Assembly: GCA_009774245.1 (NCBI GenBank)
Contig: VSNM01000022.1
Location: forward strand, 1-64,000
DNA length: 64,000 nucleotides
Reading direction: 5' to 3'
Source of the DNA: Lachnospiraceae bacterium
Lineage (GTDB): Bacteria; Bacillota; Clostridia; Lachnospirales; Lachnospiraceae
The notes beneath the pieces are model-generated. The model was not told where the DNA came from. It was given only the letters and a program-made list of their open reading frames with translations, and ran no database searches. The position numbers were made by a program, and so were the translations under genes. This document shows, piece after piece, positions 55,315-64,000 of the stretch; position 1 is the stretch's first letter; each line of letters starts with the position of its first letter.

Positions 55315-57867
55315 ATGGGACTTTATGATACATTAAATGAACAGCAGAAAAAGGGCGTTTTTACCACGGAAGGACCGGTGCTGCTCCTTGCGGGTGCAGG
55401 CAGTGGCAAGACGAGCGTGCTCACGAGACGCATCGCATACCTGATCGAGAGTATGGGCGTGAACGCATGGAATATTCTGGCGATCACCTTCACCAATAAG
55501 GCGGCCGGCGAGATGCGCGACAGAGTGAACGCTCTCGTCGGGTATGGAGCGGAGAGCATCTGGGTATCTACATTTCACTCGACCTGTGTACGGATTCTGA
55601 GGAGACATATCGATCGGCTGGGATATGACAACAGCTTCACGATCTATGACGCGGATGATTCCAAGAGTGTCATGAAGGATGTGTGCAAACGATTGGAGAT
55701 TGACACAAAGCAGTTGAAGGAAAAGACGATCCTGGGGGCGATTTCCTCCGCGAAGGATAATCTGATCTCGACGACGGAGTACGAGATGGCGGCGGCAGGG
55801 GATTATCTGAAAAAGAAGATATCGGCTGCGTATGCGGAGTATCAGCTTACGATGAAGAAAAATAACGCGCTTGATTTTGATGATTTGATCGTAAAGACGG
55901 TGGAGCTTTTTAAGAGCTGTCCGGAGGTGCTGGAGAATTACCAGAACCGATTTCAGTATATTATGGTCGATGAGTATCAGGATACGAACACAGCGCAGTT
56001 TGAGTTGATCAGGCTGCTGGCGCAGCGCAGCAGAAACCTCTGCGTGGTGGGGGACGATGATCAGTCTATCTACAAGTTTCGCGGGGCAAACATTAGAAAT
56101 ATTCTTGACTTTGAGCAGGTGTATCCGGAGGCGGCTGTGATCAAGCTCGAACAAAATTACCGCTCTACCCAGAATATCCTGGATGCCGCAAATGCGGTGA
56201 TCGGGAACAATACCAGAAGAAAGTCGAAAGTGCTCTGGACGGAGCATGGAACCGGCAACCGCATTCATTTCAGGGCTTTCGACACGGCCTACGAGGAGGC
56301 AGAATACATAGCGGGTGATATCAAACGCAAGAAGCGGGAGGTTGTCAGTGATTACAGGGATTGCGCAGTGCTCTACAGGACAAATGCGCAGTCGCGCCTG
56401 CTCGAGGAGAGTTTTATCGCACTGAATATTCCCTACAATGTGGTGGGTGGCGTCAATTTCTATGCGCGCAGAGAGATCAAGGATATCCTGGCGTATCTCA
56501 AGACGATTGACAACGGCAGGGACGATCTGGCAGTCAGGCGTATCATCAATGTGCCAAAGCGTGGAATCGGTGCGGCCAGCATTGCCAAGGTGCAGGATTA
56601 CGCCGATCACATGGGGCTGAGCTTTTATGAGGCATTGCAGCAGGTGGATGAGATACCGGCGTTAGGAAAGGGAAAGTCCGCAGAGAAACTCAGGGATTTT
56701 GCGACGATGATACGTGTGTTTCGGACAAAGCAGCAGAATGAATCGCTTGAGGACCTGATCACGGATGTGATCGAGACGACCGGCTATGTGAAGGAGCTTG
56801 AGGAGTCCGATGAGGAGGACGCACAGGACCGGATTGACAATATTGATGAGCTGATCACGAAAATAGTAAGCTTTGAGATGGAGCGCGAGAAGCTCGGCGA
56901 GGAGGCCTCGCTGTCCGCATTTCTTGAGGAGGTAGCTCTGGTAGCTGATATCGATAATGTGGATGGAGATGACAATCGGGTGTTATTGATGACATTACAC
57001 AGTGCAAAGGGACTTGAATTTTCCAGTGTGTATCTGTCGGGCCTGGAGGATGGAATCTTTCCGAGCTACATGGCAATCACCTCGGATGATCCGGAGGGCG
57101 TCGAGGAAGAACGTCGTCTTGCTTATGTGGGAATCACGCGCGCGAAGGAGGATTTGACGATCACGTATGCGAAGGCGCGTATGATCAGGGGTGAGACGCA
57201 GTACAATGCAGTCAGCCGTTTTGTCAGGGAAATACCAGACAAGCTTCTTGACAGCAAGATTCCCGGTGCGAAGCGCTGGGATGAGGAAGAATATGCCGTT
57301 GATTCTTATGAGCGGAATATTTTTCAGGCGAAGCCTTTTCAGACGGGCACGGAGACAGGAAGCGGGGCGTTGCGTGATACAGTTTTTGACAAGCCGCGCA
57401 ATCACTGGGAGGAAGCGGCGGATTTGCTGACATCTGCAAGTCGGCAGACAGCAGGGGGAGCGGCTCCGAAAGTATCCACACCGACATCAGGAAGGTCAGC
57501 AGGCGTCAGTGGGGGCGGGACAACATCGGCGGCTGGCAGGTCGGTAGCACGGCAGTCAGATGCCGGGAGGGATTTGTCCGAGATCCTGACGTCGCGTCCG
57601 AAGGCTGTTGCCAAAAAGAAGGAGACTCCCGCGGCAAACAAGCCGTACATCGCAAAATCCCTGGATGGACTGACAAAGGGAGCGCCCGCGATCACGGCAG
57701 ACGAGCTGGGTTACGCGGAGGGCGACCGCGTGCGCCATATCAAGTATGGCGAGGGCACTGTGTTGACAATCGTGCAGGATACGAGGGATTTCAAGGTGAC
57801 AGTGGCGTTTGACGCGTATGGAAATAAAATCATGTACGCGGCGTTTGCGAAGCTGAAAAAAATGTGA
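55315..57867 (+). CDS. pcrA: ATP-dependent DNA helicase PcrA
   Basis: This 850-residue superfamily 1 helicase has Q motif and Walker A 'LAGAGSGKTSVLTRRIAYLI' (about 26-45), 'ILAITFTNKAAGEMRDRV', 'VDEYQDTN' (motif II), 'VVGDDDQSIYKFRGA' (III), 'EQNYRSTQNIL' (IV), 'LMTLHSAKGLEFSSVYLSGL' (V) and 'EERRLAYVGITRAKEDL' (VI). The long low-complexity linker (about 690-780) ends in the PcrA tail 'YAEGDRVRHIKYGEGTVLTI'. It unwinds 3'-to-5' in repair and replication. The start follows AAAGGAAGAAAAAC. Confidence 0.96.
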   Translation: MGLYDTLNEQQKKGVFTTEGPVLLLAGAGSGKTSVLTRRIAYLIESMGVNAWNILAITFTNKAAGEMRDRVNALVGYGAESIWVSTFHSTCVRILRRHIDRLGYDNSFTIYDADDSKSVMKDVCKRLEIDTKQLKEKTILGAISSAKDNLISTTEYEMAAAGDYLKKKISAAYAEYQLTMKKNNALDFDDLIVKTVELFKSCPEVLENYQNRFQYIMVDEYQDTNTAQFELIRLLAQRSRNLCVVGDDDQSIYKFRGANIRNILDFEQVYPEAAVIKLEQNYRSTQNILDAANAVIGNNTRRKSKVLWTEHGTGNRIHFRAFDTAYEEAEYIAGDIKRKKREVVSDYRDCAVLYRTNAQSRLLEESFIALNIPYNVVGGVNFYARREIKDILAYLKTIDNGRDDLAVRRIINVPKRGIGAASIAKVQDYADHMGLSFYEALQQVDEIPALGKGKSAEKLRDFATMIRVFRTKQQNESLEDLITDVIETTGYVKELEESDEEDAQDRIDNIDELITKIVSFEMEREKLGEEASLSAFLEEVALVADIDNVDGDDNRVLLMTLHSAKGLEFSSVYLSGLEDGIFPSYMAITSDDPEGVEEERRLAYVGITRAKEDLTITYAKARMIRGETQYNAVSRFVREIPDKLLDSKIPGAKRWDEEEYAVDSYERNIFQAKPFQTGTETGSGALRDTVFDKPRNHWEEAADLLTSASRQTAGGAAPKVSTPTSGRSAGVSGGGTTSAAGRSVARQSDAGRDLSEILTSRPKAVAKKKETPAANKPYIAKSLDGLTKGAPAITADELGYAEGDRVRHIKYGEGTVLTIVQDTRDFKVTVAFDAYGNKIMYAAFAKLKKM

Positions 57868-57890
57868 AAAAATGTGATAAAAATTCCAGG

Positions 57891-57919
57891 TTGAAATTTC
57901 TGTCCAATATTGGTAGAAT
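57891..57919 (+). promoter_or_regulatory. Promoter of the FAD oxidoreductase gene
   Basis: TTGAAA (57891-57896) and TAGAAT (57914-57919) are 17 bases apart, 38 bases before the start. Confidence 0.72.
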
Positions 57920-57957
57920 TAAGTTTGTATTACAAAAAGGAAAGGAAGAGGCACGCA

Positions 57958-59523
57958 ATGAAAAAAGTATTGATAATAGGAGCCGGACCTGCCGGATTGA
58001 CTGCTGCGTATGAGTTATTGCACCGGGCAAAGGGAGAATACGAGGTAATTGTATTTGAGGAGAGCAGCGATATGGGAGGAATTTCCAGGACTGTCAATTA
58101 CAAGGGAAACCGTATGGATATGGGTGGACACCGCTTCTTTTCCAAAGTATCCAGGGTAAACGAATGGTGGGAGACGATGCTGCCGATGCAGGGAGCGCCC
58201 TCGATGGATGATATTGCGGTGGAGCGCAGGATTCCGCTTGCGAAGGGAGGACCTGATCCCGAAAAGACGGACCGCGTTATGCTGCATCGCAACCGTGTGT
58301 CGCGCATTTACTTTGACAATAAATTTTATGACTACCCCATTCAGTTAAAGCCGGAGCTTTTTATCAATATGGGACTTGTCAATACGCTGCAGGCGATGTT
58401 CAGCTATCTGGGCAGTGTGATCCACAAGCGCGAGGAGAAGTCGTTGGAGGATTTCTATATCAACCGCTTTGGAAAAAAGCTCTATTCTATGTTTTTTGAA
58501 AATTATACAGAAAGCTTATGGGGGCGCCACCCGAGTGAGATTGATCCGAGCTGGGGGGCGCAGCGCGCCAAGGGACTGTCCGTCATGGCCATCATCAAGG
58601 ATGTATTTGGCAAAATGCTCCCCAAAAAGAAGGCGGACCGTCATGTGGAGACTTCCCTGATCGAGGCTTTTCAGTATCCAAAGCTTGGCCCCGGCCAGCT
58701 GTGGGACGTCACAGCCTCGGAGGTCGAGAAATTGGGCGGCACGATCTTGAAAAATGCGAAGGTGACAGGCATTCTTAAGAATGAACAGCAGGTGATCACA
58801 AGTCTTTGTTACAGACAGGACGGCGAGGATAAGCGCATGGAGGGCGACATCGTTATTTCTTCTATGCCGCTCAAGGACCTGATCGAGGGAATGAATGATG
58901 TGCCGGCTGAGCCCTTGCGCATCGCAAAAGGACTTCCCTACAGGGATTATAGGACGCTGGGAGTTCTCGTTCCCAGATTAAACCTAAAGAACAAGACCAA
59001 GATAAAGACAGTAGGAAATATTGTGCCTGACAACTGGGTGTATGTGCACGACCGTTCTGTCAAGATGGGACGGCTGCAGATTTACAATAACTGGTCTCCG
59101 TATATGGTCAGTGATCTGGAACATACGGTCTGGGTGGGGTTGGAGTACTTCTGCACGGAGGACGATGATTTCTGGAATATGACTGACGATGAGTTCACGA
59201 GGCTTGGCATCACAGAGATGGTCAAGATGGGACTGATCGACAGCAAGGAGCTGGTGCTCGACGCCCATGCGGAGCGGGTGAAAAAGGCGTATCCCGCGTA
59301 CTTTGACACGTATGAGGAGATCGACAAGCTGATCGCGTATATCAATACGATCGACAATTTGTACTGTGTAGGACGGAACGGACAGCACAGGTACAACAAT
59401 ATCGATCATTCCATGATGACTTCCTTTGAGACGGTTGACAATATACTGAGTGGCAAAAAGGACAAGTCCAATATATGGAATGTAAATACAGAAAAAGAGT
59501 ATCATGAAAAAAAGGAACAGTGA
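57958..59523 (+). CDS. FAD-dependent oxidoreductase (UDP-galactopyranose mutase/amine-oxidase-like)
   Basis: This 521-residue protein has the FAD motif 'VLIIGAGPAGLTAAYELL' (residues 4-21), 'SSDMGGISRTVNYKGNRMDM' (about 37-56) and 'GGHRFFSK', as in the UDP-galactopyranose mutase-like branch of flavin oxidoreductases found with sugar polymers. The C-terminal part has 'YCVGRNGQHRYNNIDHSMMT' (about 479-498), the second FAD contact. The exact substrate is unknown; a lipid or nucleotide sugar is likely. It converges with the radical SAM gene. The ATG at 57958 follows AAAGGAAGAGG. Confidence 0.85.
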   Translation: MKKVLIIGAGPAGLTAAYELLHRAKGEYEVIVFEESSDMGGISRTVNYKGNRMDMGGHRFFSKVSRVNEWWETMLPMQGAPSMDDIAVERRIPLAKGGPDPEKTDRVMLHRNRVSRIYFDNKFYDYPIQLKPELFINMGLVNTLQAMFSYLGSVIHKREEKSLEDFYINRFGKKLYSMFFENYTESLWGRHPSEIDPSWGAQRAKGLSVMAIIKDVFGKMLPKKKADRHVETSLIEAFQYPKLGPGQLWDVTASEVEKLGGTILKNAKVTGILKNEQQVITSLCYRQDGEDKRMEGDIVISSMPLKDLIEGMNDVPAEPLRIAKGLPYRDYRTLGVLVPRLNLKNKTKIKTVGNIVPDNWVYVHDRSVKMGRLQIYNNWSPYMVSDLEHTVWVGLEYFCTEDDDFWNMTDDEFTRLGITEMVKMGLIDSKELVLDAHAERVKKAYPAYFDTYEEIDKLIAYINTIDNLYCVGRNGQHRYNNIDHSMMTSFETVDNILSGKKDKSNIWNVNTEKEYHEKKEQ

Positions 59524-59540
59524 GAAACTGCTCCTTTTTT
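59507..59540. terminator. Bidirectional terminator between the oxidoreductase and radical SAM genes
   Basis: AAAAAAAGGAACAGT (59507-59521) and ACTGCTCCTTTTTT (59527-59540) pair with one mismatch. The A-run and T-run serve both strands, and the left arm includes the last codons of the oxidoreductase gene. Confidence 0.85.
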
Positions 59541-59546
59541 GTTAAA

Positions 59547-60527
59547 TCATTTTTTAAAGATGGATTGTCTGGCACCGTGCAGTGTCTCATTATTTTTCAG
59601 GATATCATTCACGGCGTCCATGCGAAGGCCTGCGTCGATAAAGTCACAATGCTTGCAGAAGGGATAGTGCTGTCTGCCGTTTTGAATCTGCTTGCGCAAT
59701 TCCTGGTATTTGGGACTGTTCCATGCGTCCTTCACTGTCATCTCATGCAGATCGCCAAAATCTGTCACTTCAAAATTGTCGCAGCAGCAGATGCCAAGCT
59801 TACCGTTTGGCATAATCCACATATCTGTAAACGGCATCAGACAGGTCTCCTTAATCACTTTTTTTGTCGCCTGTTTGTTCGGCGCTGAGCCGGCACGGTT
59901 TGTGAGCACTTCCTTTAAATAGCGCATCTGTATCAGGATATCTACATCTTTAAACTCATCGGGATGTGCTTTTACGTAGGCGTAGATTTTTTTGACATTA
60001 TCATGCAGCTTCATGTCGAGACAATAATTGTTGATGATCAGCTGGTCGACATAGGGAATGATGGATTTAGTCTTTTTGATGTCAAGCAGCAGGCCGTTTG
60101 TGGACATAAAGATAAAGGCATGGGGCAATTTTTCCCTCGCGTATTTGTGAAATTCGACGATCCGGGTATCGAGCCAGGGCTCGTTGTTTCCATACAGTGT
60201 CAGATGCCCGCGATAGTCCCAGTCGGCAAGTTGGTCGATAATGCTGTAGTAAAGTTCATCCTCCATGCGCTTGTAAGGGCGCTTCTCCGCATTTTTGTTC
60301 GCTGTGCAGAACTCGCAGGTGGAGTTGCAGCGGTTGATTGTCTCGAGATTGATGACATTTGGCTTTGGAATTTCACTGCTGTGTAGAAAATAGTCAATAT
60401 ATTTCTTCTGCGATTTGCTTCGTGTGATAAACTGTAATTTTAAATAGCTCTCGCTTGACAGACGCGGCAGGTACTTTCGTGCATTCCAGCCAAGCCTCCC
60501 GGCGAAATTATGAATCCGTATTGGCAT
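59547..60527 (-). CDS. Radical SAM protein with SPASM-type C-terminus
   Basis: This 326-residue protein binds a [4Fe-4S]-SAM cluster through 'CNSTCEFCTANKN' (C-x3-C-x2-C, about 66-73) and has 'GHLTLYGNNEPWLD' and 'FIFMSTNGLLLDI' barrel motifs. The C-terminal part has further cysteines ('TCLMPF', 'GICCCDNF', 'CKHCDF'), as in SPASM twitch domains with auxiliary clusters. Such enzymes modify peptides, sugars or cofactors. It is upstream of nothing in its direction except the terminator; the large membrane gene lies before it on the same strand, 91 bases away, so the two may form a unit. Confidence 0.87.
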   Translation of the reverse strand: MPIRIHNFAGRLGWNARKYLPRLSSESYLKLQFITRSKSQKKYIDYFLHSSEIPKPNVINLETINRCNSTCEFCTANKNAEKRPYKRMEDELYYSIIDQLADWDYRGHLTLYGNNEPWLDTRIVEFHKYAREKLPHAFIFMSTNGLLLDIKKTKSIIPYVDQLIINNYCLDMKLHDNVKKIYAYVKAHPDEFKDVDILIQMRYLKEVLTNRAGSAPNKQATKKVIKETCLMPFTDMWIMPNGKLGICCCDNFEVTDFGDLHEMTVKDAWNSPKYQELRKQIQNGRQHYPFCKHCDFIDAGLRMDAVNDILKNNETLHGARQSIFKK

Positions 60528-60618
60528 AAAAACTCCTCACTTTTCTTATCTTAAATATGAACGTGTTGAAATAAAAGTATTATACTGCTTTACTATATGG
60601 TTGTCAACTCTGGCCAAA

Positions 60619-62361
60619 TTATTCTACACGATAGACGTAGATGCGGTATGGAGAATTTTCCAGAGTGTACGGGCTCTGTCCTGTGAGCCTGAGGGAAAGC
60701 TCATCGGCATTTGAAATCTCAAAACGTGAGAAAAGGTATACTCCGTTCACTTTCTGAAAAGCGTCTGTGTTGATGTAGAGTTTTGAGTCCGGCAGCGTGA
60801 GGCTTCTCGACGGTAGATAAGAGCTACTGTCAAATCCTGGGAAAATATAGGCGCGGGCGCCCCAAGTGTCATAATAGCTGCGGTAGTAGCTGCTCTTTTC
60901 TAGGGCAGGCGCAATGATTTCCCGAAAAGACTCCTTGTACTCCTGCGAATACATACCAAGATAGCCGTCGACAGTGGAAATGCCATTATAAGTAAGAACC
61001 GCAGGGTGGAAACCGTATGCAGCCGAATACTCGCCGTTGTAGTCCAGGTCCTCCTTAATAGCGGAGAACAGGTCTTTGGAATAGAATTCCGCATAGTTCA
61101 GCATGTCCGCGGGCTGATGTTTGACCAGAGTGTACGCGTTATAATAGCATGTGTTATAAAAATCGTTGTAATTTGCAGGCGCGAATACGACTACAAGCAG
61201 CGCGATCAGTGACAATGCGTATGATGCGCGGTGCAGCATTACGGTCTTGGAGTCGTAGAGCCGTTTTACCATGATAAACAGCAGCAGATACCAGAGAAAC
61301 GGATTAAAAAAGATCGTGCGGTGATACTGAAAGCCCTGCAATGGCGGAACCAGGGTGTAGACGAGATCCCGCAGCGGCTTGTAGTAAAATATCCCATAGA
61401 TACTGCAGTTAAACAGGATCAGAAGGAAAATGAGATTGGCGGGATCACGAAGTATTTTGCCCCTTGATTGTTGGAGGTAGGTGATATTCTGGATGACGAG
61501 AAAGATCAGCACTGCGGGCAGGACGATATATTTGTGGGCGTCGCCGGCATGGAAAATGCTGTTTACAAAGCCGTCGAGCGCTGTGCGCGCCACCTCCGGC
61601 AGGCTCAGATCGCCTATGGCCATGGTGCTGCGGATGGTCACAGTGTCACTAAAGAGCATAGAATGAAACAGGCGGTACTCAAAAAATGCGTATCCCAAAA
61701 AGAGTACGGGGATAGAAATAAGGAGCTGGCGGTTTAATCTTTTTTGCCGAATCCAGTCAATAATCGTAAACAAAACAAGGTATCCCAGAATAAAAAAACC
61801 AAAGTAAGAAAAATAGGATACAATCGGATATAAAAATAAAAAAATGTAATAGCGCAGCCCTTGTCCACTGTAGATCTTGTGGACAAGATATACGACGAGC
61901 GGAATGGATGCAAAGGCGATGCCATAGACAGGAAATACAGGCAGAATGCCATAAATGAGGCCAAATAGCAGGATAAATGGTCTGTATGTCCGCCAGTCCG
62001 GCAGGAACTCCCTCGCCAGGAGACAGATACTTCCCATGGATATGGCAATGCTCAGAAAATAGCCGGCAATGTAGGCAGCATAGTCGGGCAGGAAGGTATA
62101 CAAAAAATGAAAGAGATAAAATTCCGAACCAAAGTCATCCCGCGTCACACCATTTAAAATAGGAAGCGTCACATCGTGGGAAAAAAATGTGTCTGTGAGC
62201 TGCATCATTTTGAGGTGTGGAATGAACAGATCCAGATTGTCGTGTATGGTGATGTAGCTTTTCTCTCCGAAGCCTGTAAAAACGATGGCCTCTGCCAGAA
62301 GAAGTCCTGCTATGATCACAAGATACCAGTATTTAACGATGATTTTCATGACTTTTTTCAT
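60619..62361 (-). CDS. Multi-pass membrane protein (DUF6044/YfhO-like)
   Basis: This 580-residue protein has about ten membrane helices in its first 400 residues, with a large first external loop ('SYITIHDNLDLFIPHLKMMQ') typical of GT-C-like proteins, and a soluble C-terminal domain of about 180 residues facing outside. The shape and the 'HDN' motif after the first helix resemble YkoS/YfhO-type proteins involved in adding sugars to wall polymers, but the family call is uncertain. It precedes the radical SAM gene on the same strand. Confidence 0.7.
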   Translation of the reverse strand: MKKVMKIIVKYWYLVIIAGLLLAEAIVFTGFGEKSYITIHDNLDLFIPHLKMMQLTDTFFSHDVTLPILNGVTRDDFGSEFYLFHFLYTFLPDYAAYIAGYFLSIAISMGSICLLAREFLPDWRTYRPFILLFGLIYGILPVFPVYGIAFASIPLVVYLVHKIYSGQGLRYYIFLFLYPIVSYFSYFGFFILGYLVLFTIIDWIRQKRLNRQLLISIPVLFLGYAFFEYRLFHSMLFSDTVTIRSTMAIGDLSLPEVARTALDGFVNSIFHAGDAHKYIVLPAVLIFLVIQNITYLQQSRGKILRDPANLIFLLILFNCSIYGIFYYKPLRDLVYTLVPPLQGFQYHRTIFFNPFLWYLLLFIMVKRLYDSKTVMLHRASYALSLIALLVVVFAPANYNDFYNTCYYNAYTLVKHQPADMLNYAEFYSKDLFSAIKEDLDYNGEYSAAYGFHPAVLTYNGISTVDGYLGMYSQEYKESFREIIAPALEKSSYYRSYYDTWGARAYIFPGFDSSSYLPSRSLTLPDSKLYINTDAFQKVNGVYLFSRFEISNADELSLRLTGQSPYTLENSPYRIYVYRVE

Positions 62362-62657
62362 AATAAACAGTTCTCCATTTCAAAGATTTAGGAATTCACT
62401 TATTTTTCTACAGTTCCTTAATATATCAGGCGGATTATTTTATTATACATTAGTTTCCGGTGCAAAAGCAAGAATTAGAAATTTATTAGAAATATGTGGC
62501 CAGTAACACGGTTATATCAGTAATACAAATTTTAGAAATAAATGGTAGTAAATTTGGTGAATTTGTGCTATCATATTTACAGATAATTATTCCTAAAGTA
62601 GTTATCATAAAATAGAAAGACAGAATAGCATTTAAAGAAACGAAAGGGGCTTTTGAT

Positions 62658-62981
62658 ATGAAAAAGTGGGACGAATTAGTAGACTATCTGCAGGATAAGA
62701 ATTTGGTGAGCAACGATATTCTAAGTAAATACTGTGCGAAGAGCGAGCTCAAGAAGGACAATGAGAAAAAGGGCAATACTGTACTGTGGGTGCTTGCTAT
62801 TATCGGCGCGGTGGCTGCGGTAGCCGCCATTGCATATGCAGTATATCGTTATATGACACCTGATTATCTCGATGATTTCGATGATGAGTTTGACGACGAC
62901 TTTGAGGACGACTTCTTTGATGATGAGGAGGACGAGGAGCAGGAGCCTGCAAAAGAAAACGAGTATACAACTGTAAAGTAA
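62658..62981 (+). CDS. Small membrane protein with acidic tail
   Basis: This 107-residue protein has a short helical N-terminus (1-38), one membrane helix (about 41-64, 'LWVLAIIGAVAAVAAIAYAV') and a tail of aspartate and glutamate ('DDFDDEFDDDFEDDFFDDEE') ending in 'EYTTVK'. The start follows CGAAAGGGGCTTTTGAT. It is followed by a hairpin and the methyltransferase gene. No family is recognised with certainty; related small proteins are common in Lachnospiraceae. Confidence 0.65.
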   Translation: MKKWDELVDYLQDKNLVSNDILSKYCAKSELKKDNEKKGNTVLWVLAIIGAVAAVAAIAYAVYRYMTPDYLDDFDDEFDDDFEDDFFDDEEDEEQEPAKENEYTTVK

Positions 62982-63005
62982 CAGCTGCAACAAATGAAAG
63001 AGTTC

Positions 63006-63037
63006 TGAGGGAGTGCTGACAAAGCGGTACTCCCTCA
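63006..63037 (+). terminator. Hairpin after the acidic-tail gene
   Basis: TGAGGGAGT (63006-63014) pairs with ACTCCCTCA (63029-63037), 9 bp, followed by only three T's. A weak terminator. Confidence 0.6.
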
Positions 63038-63057
63038 TTTGCTGTATTGGAGGATTT

Positions 63058-64000
63058 ATGAAAAAGGGACAAATCTATGAGGGATATGTGGAGCGTGTCG
63101 ATTTTCCAAATAAGGGGATTGTGAGATGTGAAGATGAGACAGCAGTTGTCAAGAATGTGCTCCCCGAGCAGAAAATATCATTTATGGCCAGCAAAAAGCG
63201 CAAAGGAAAAGTGGAGGGGCGACTGCTCTCGGTGCTGGAGAAGGCTCATTTTGAACTGACGGATGTGTGTCCGCATTTCGGAGAGTGCGGAGGCTGCAAT
63301 TACCAGAGTATTCCATATGAGAAGCAGCTCGAAATAAAGGAACATCAAGTGCAAAGACTGTTGTCCCCTGCTTTTGAAAAACAGATGTTATTAGAAGGAG
63401 AGAGGACAGGTGTCGAGCAGTATATGAATCGCATTTTTGAGGGAATCAAACCAAGCCCCGTACAGTATCACTATAGAAATAAGATGGAATTTTCTTTCGG
63501 TGATGAATATAAGGATGGACCGCTCGCGCTGGGGATGCACAGGAGAGGGAGCTTTTACGACGTTGTATCAGTGCGGGATTGTCGTATTGTGGATGAGGAT
63601 TACAGAATGGTGCTCGCCTGTGTATTGGACTATTTTTCGCAAAAGAACAGTAGTTATTTTCACAAAATCAGTCATAAGGGATATCTGCGCCATCTGTTAG
63701 TGCGGAAAGCGCAGAAGACCGGTGAGATGCTAATCGCACTGGTGACGACGACACAGGAGACATATGATCTGGAGCCATTGGTGGCACAATTGCTGAAATT
63801 GCCGCTGACAGGAAAAATAACAGGTGTACTTCATGTAAAAAATGATTCCGTGGCAGATATTGTACAGAGTGATGATACAGTCATTTTATATGGCCAGGAT
63901 TATTTTTATGAAGAACTGCTGGGACTGCGGTTCAGAATTTCACTGTTTTCCTTTTTCCAGACCAATACGCTGGGTGCAGAAGTATTGTATGAGACAGCAC
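63058..64000 (+). CDS. TrmA/RlmD-type RNA (uracil-5-)-methyltransferase, 3' end outside the window
   Basis: The frame starts ATG 63058 after TTGGAGG and is open to the window end (314 codons seen). It begins with a TRAM-like domain ('MKKGQIYEGYVERVDFPNKG') and a cluster of cysteines 'CPHFGECGGCNYQSI' (about 71-85) as in RlmD/RumA, which hold a [4Fe-4S] cluster. 'YHYRNKMEFSFG' and 'FFQTNTLGAEVLYE' are family motifs before the SAM-binding region that lies beyond the window. It should methylate uridine in 23S rRNA or tRNA. The catalytic cysteine is not in the visible part. Confidence 0.9.
   Translation, partial: MKKGQIYEGYVERVDFPNKGIVRCEDETAVVKNVLPEQKISFMASKKRKGKVEGRLLSVLEKAHFELTDVCPHFGECGGCNYQSIPYEKQLEIKEHQVQRLLSPAFEKQMLLEGERTGVEQYMNRIFEGIKPSPVQYHYRNKMEFSFGDEYKDGPLALGMHRRGSFYDVVSVRDCRIVDEDYRMVLACVLDYFSQKNSSYFHKISHKGYLRHLLVRKAQKTGEMLIALVTTTQETYDLEPLVAQLLKLPLTGKITGVLHVKNDSVADIVQSDDTVILYGQDYFYEELLGLRFRISLFSFFQTNTLGAEVLYETA

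Noticed and set aside
1..64000. CRISPR arrays, prophage, integrase or transposase genes
   Set aside because: No regularly spaced repeats and no recognisable phage or transposase proteins were found; the only mobile-like item is the non-coding element at 55.1 kb.

Overview
The window looks like chromosome of a Gram-positive anaerobe of the Clostridia, most probably Lachnospiraceae. Three things point there: an oxygen-sensitive class III ribonucleotide reductase, the clpC-radA neighbourhood, and clostridial-type families (DUF1836, YerC, HPr-like protein, CheC-like phosphatase, SpoIID-like protein). Base composition is close to 50% G+C by eye, with a few AT-rich islands around hicBA and the SMI1/KNR4 gene. 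There are no rRNA genes, CRISPR arrays, prophages or transposases. Two tRNAs are present (Trp and Thr).

Layout. 1-6.2 kb: a PepSY-like membrane protein, a hicAB toxin-antitoxin pair, a Crh-like HPr homologue, a large nuclease-helicase fusion and an orphan SMI1 protein. 6.2-14 kb: ugd, malQ with a LacI regulator behind an operator/cre-like site, a PAS hybrid histidine kinase and a GT2 glycosyltransferase. 14-22 kb: a TPR lipoprotein, nrdD (with tandem NrdR-like boxes), pyrF, pyrE, two small membrane proteins and a long M29-type aminopeptidase. 22-25.5 kb: purE-purM-purN-purD. 25.5-33.4 kb: an SH3 membrane protein with a disordered tail, gntR-clpC, a small unknown gene, radA and an M18 aminopeptidase. 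33.4-38.9 kb: blaR1/blaI, tRNA-Trp, a small unknown gene, an XRE-cheC-yihY operon and an SH3 protein.

39-47.5 kb: tRNA-Thr, a class A PBP, a YigZ protein, a SpoIID/PG-binding protein, typA, an SSB-like protein and a corrinoid adenosyltransferase. 47.5-52.9 kb: a lysine riboswitch with dapA-dapB, a eukaryotic-type hisA, a degenerate LytM protein, yerC, a DUF1836 gene and a small unknown gene. 52.9-64 kb: an L,D-transpeptidase, an orphan substrate-binding lipoprotein, a MITE-like structured element, pcrA, an FAD oxidoreductase, a radical SAM enzyme, a YfhO-like membrane protein, a small acidic membrane protein and the 5' part of a TrmA/RlmD-type methyltransferase, cut by the window end.

Most of the content is core metabolism (nucleotides, lysine, cell wall, DNA repair) with regulatory and envelope genes between. 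The items most worth following up are the 137-bp hairpin-rich element at 55.06-55.20 kb, the Cas4-like nuclease/XPD-type helicase fusion, the NrdD-redoxin fusion under NrdR-like boxes, the N-terminally extended M29 peptidase, the eukaryotic-type HisA beside YerC, and a hairpin that appears to be both the typA terminator and the sequestered ribosome-binding site of the next gene. All calls come from reading the sequence; no database search was run.
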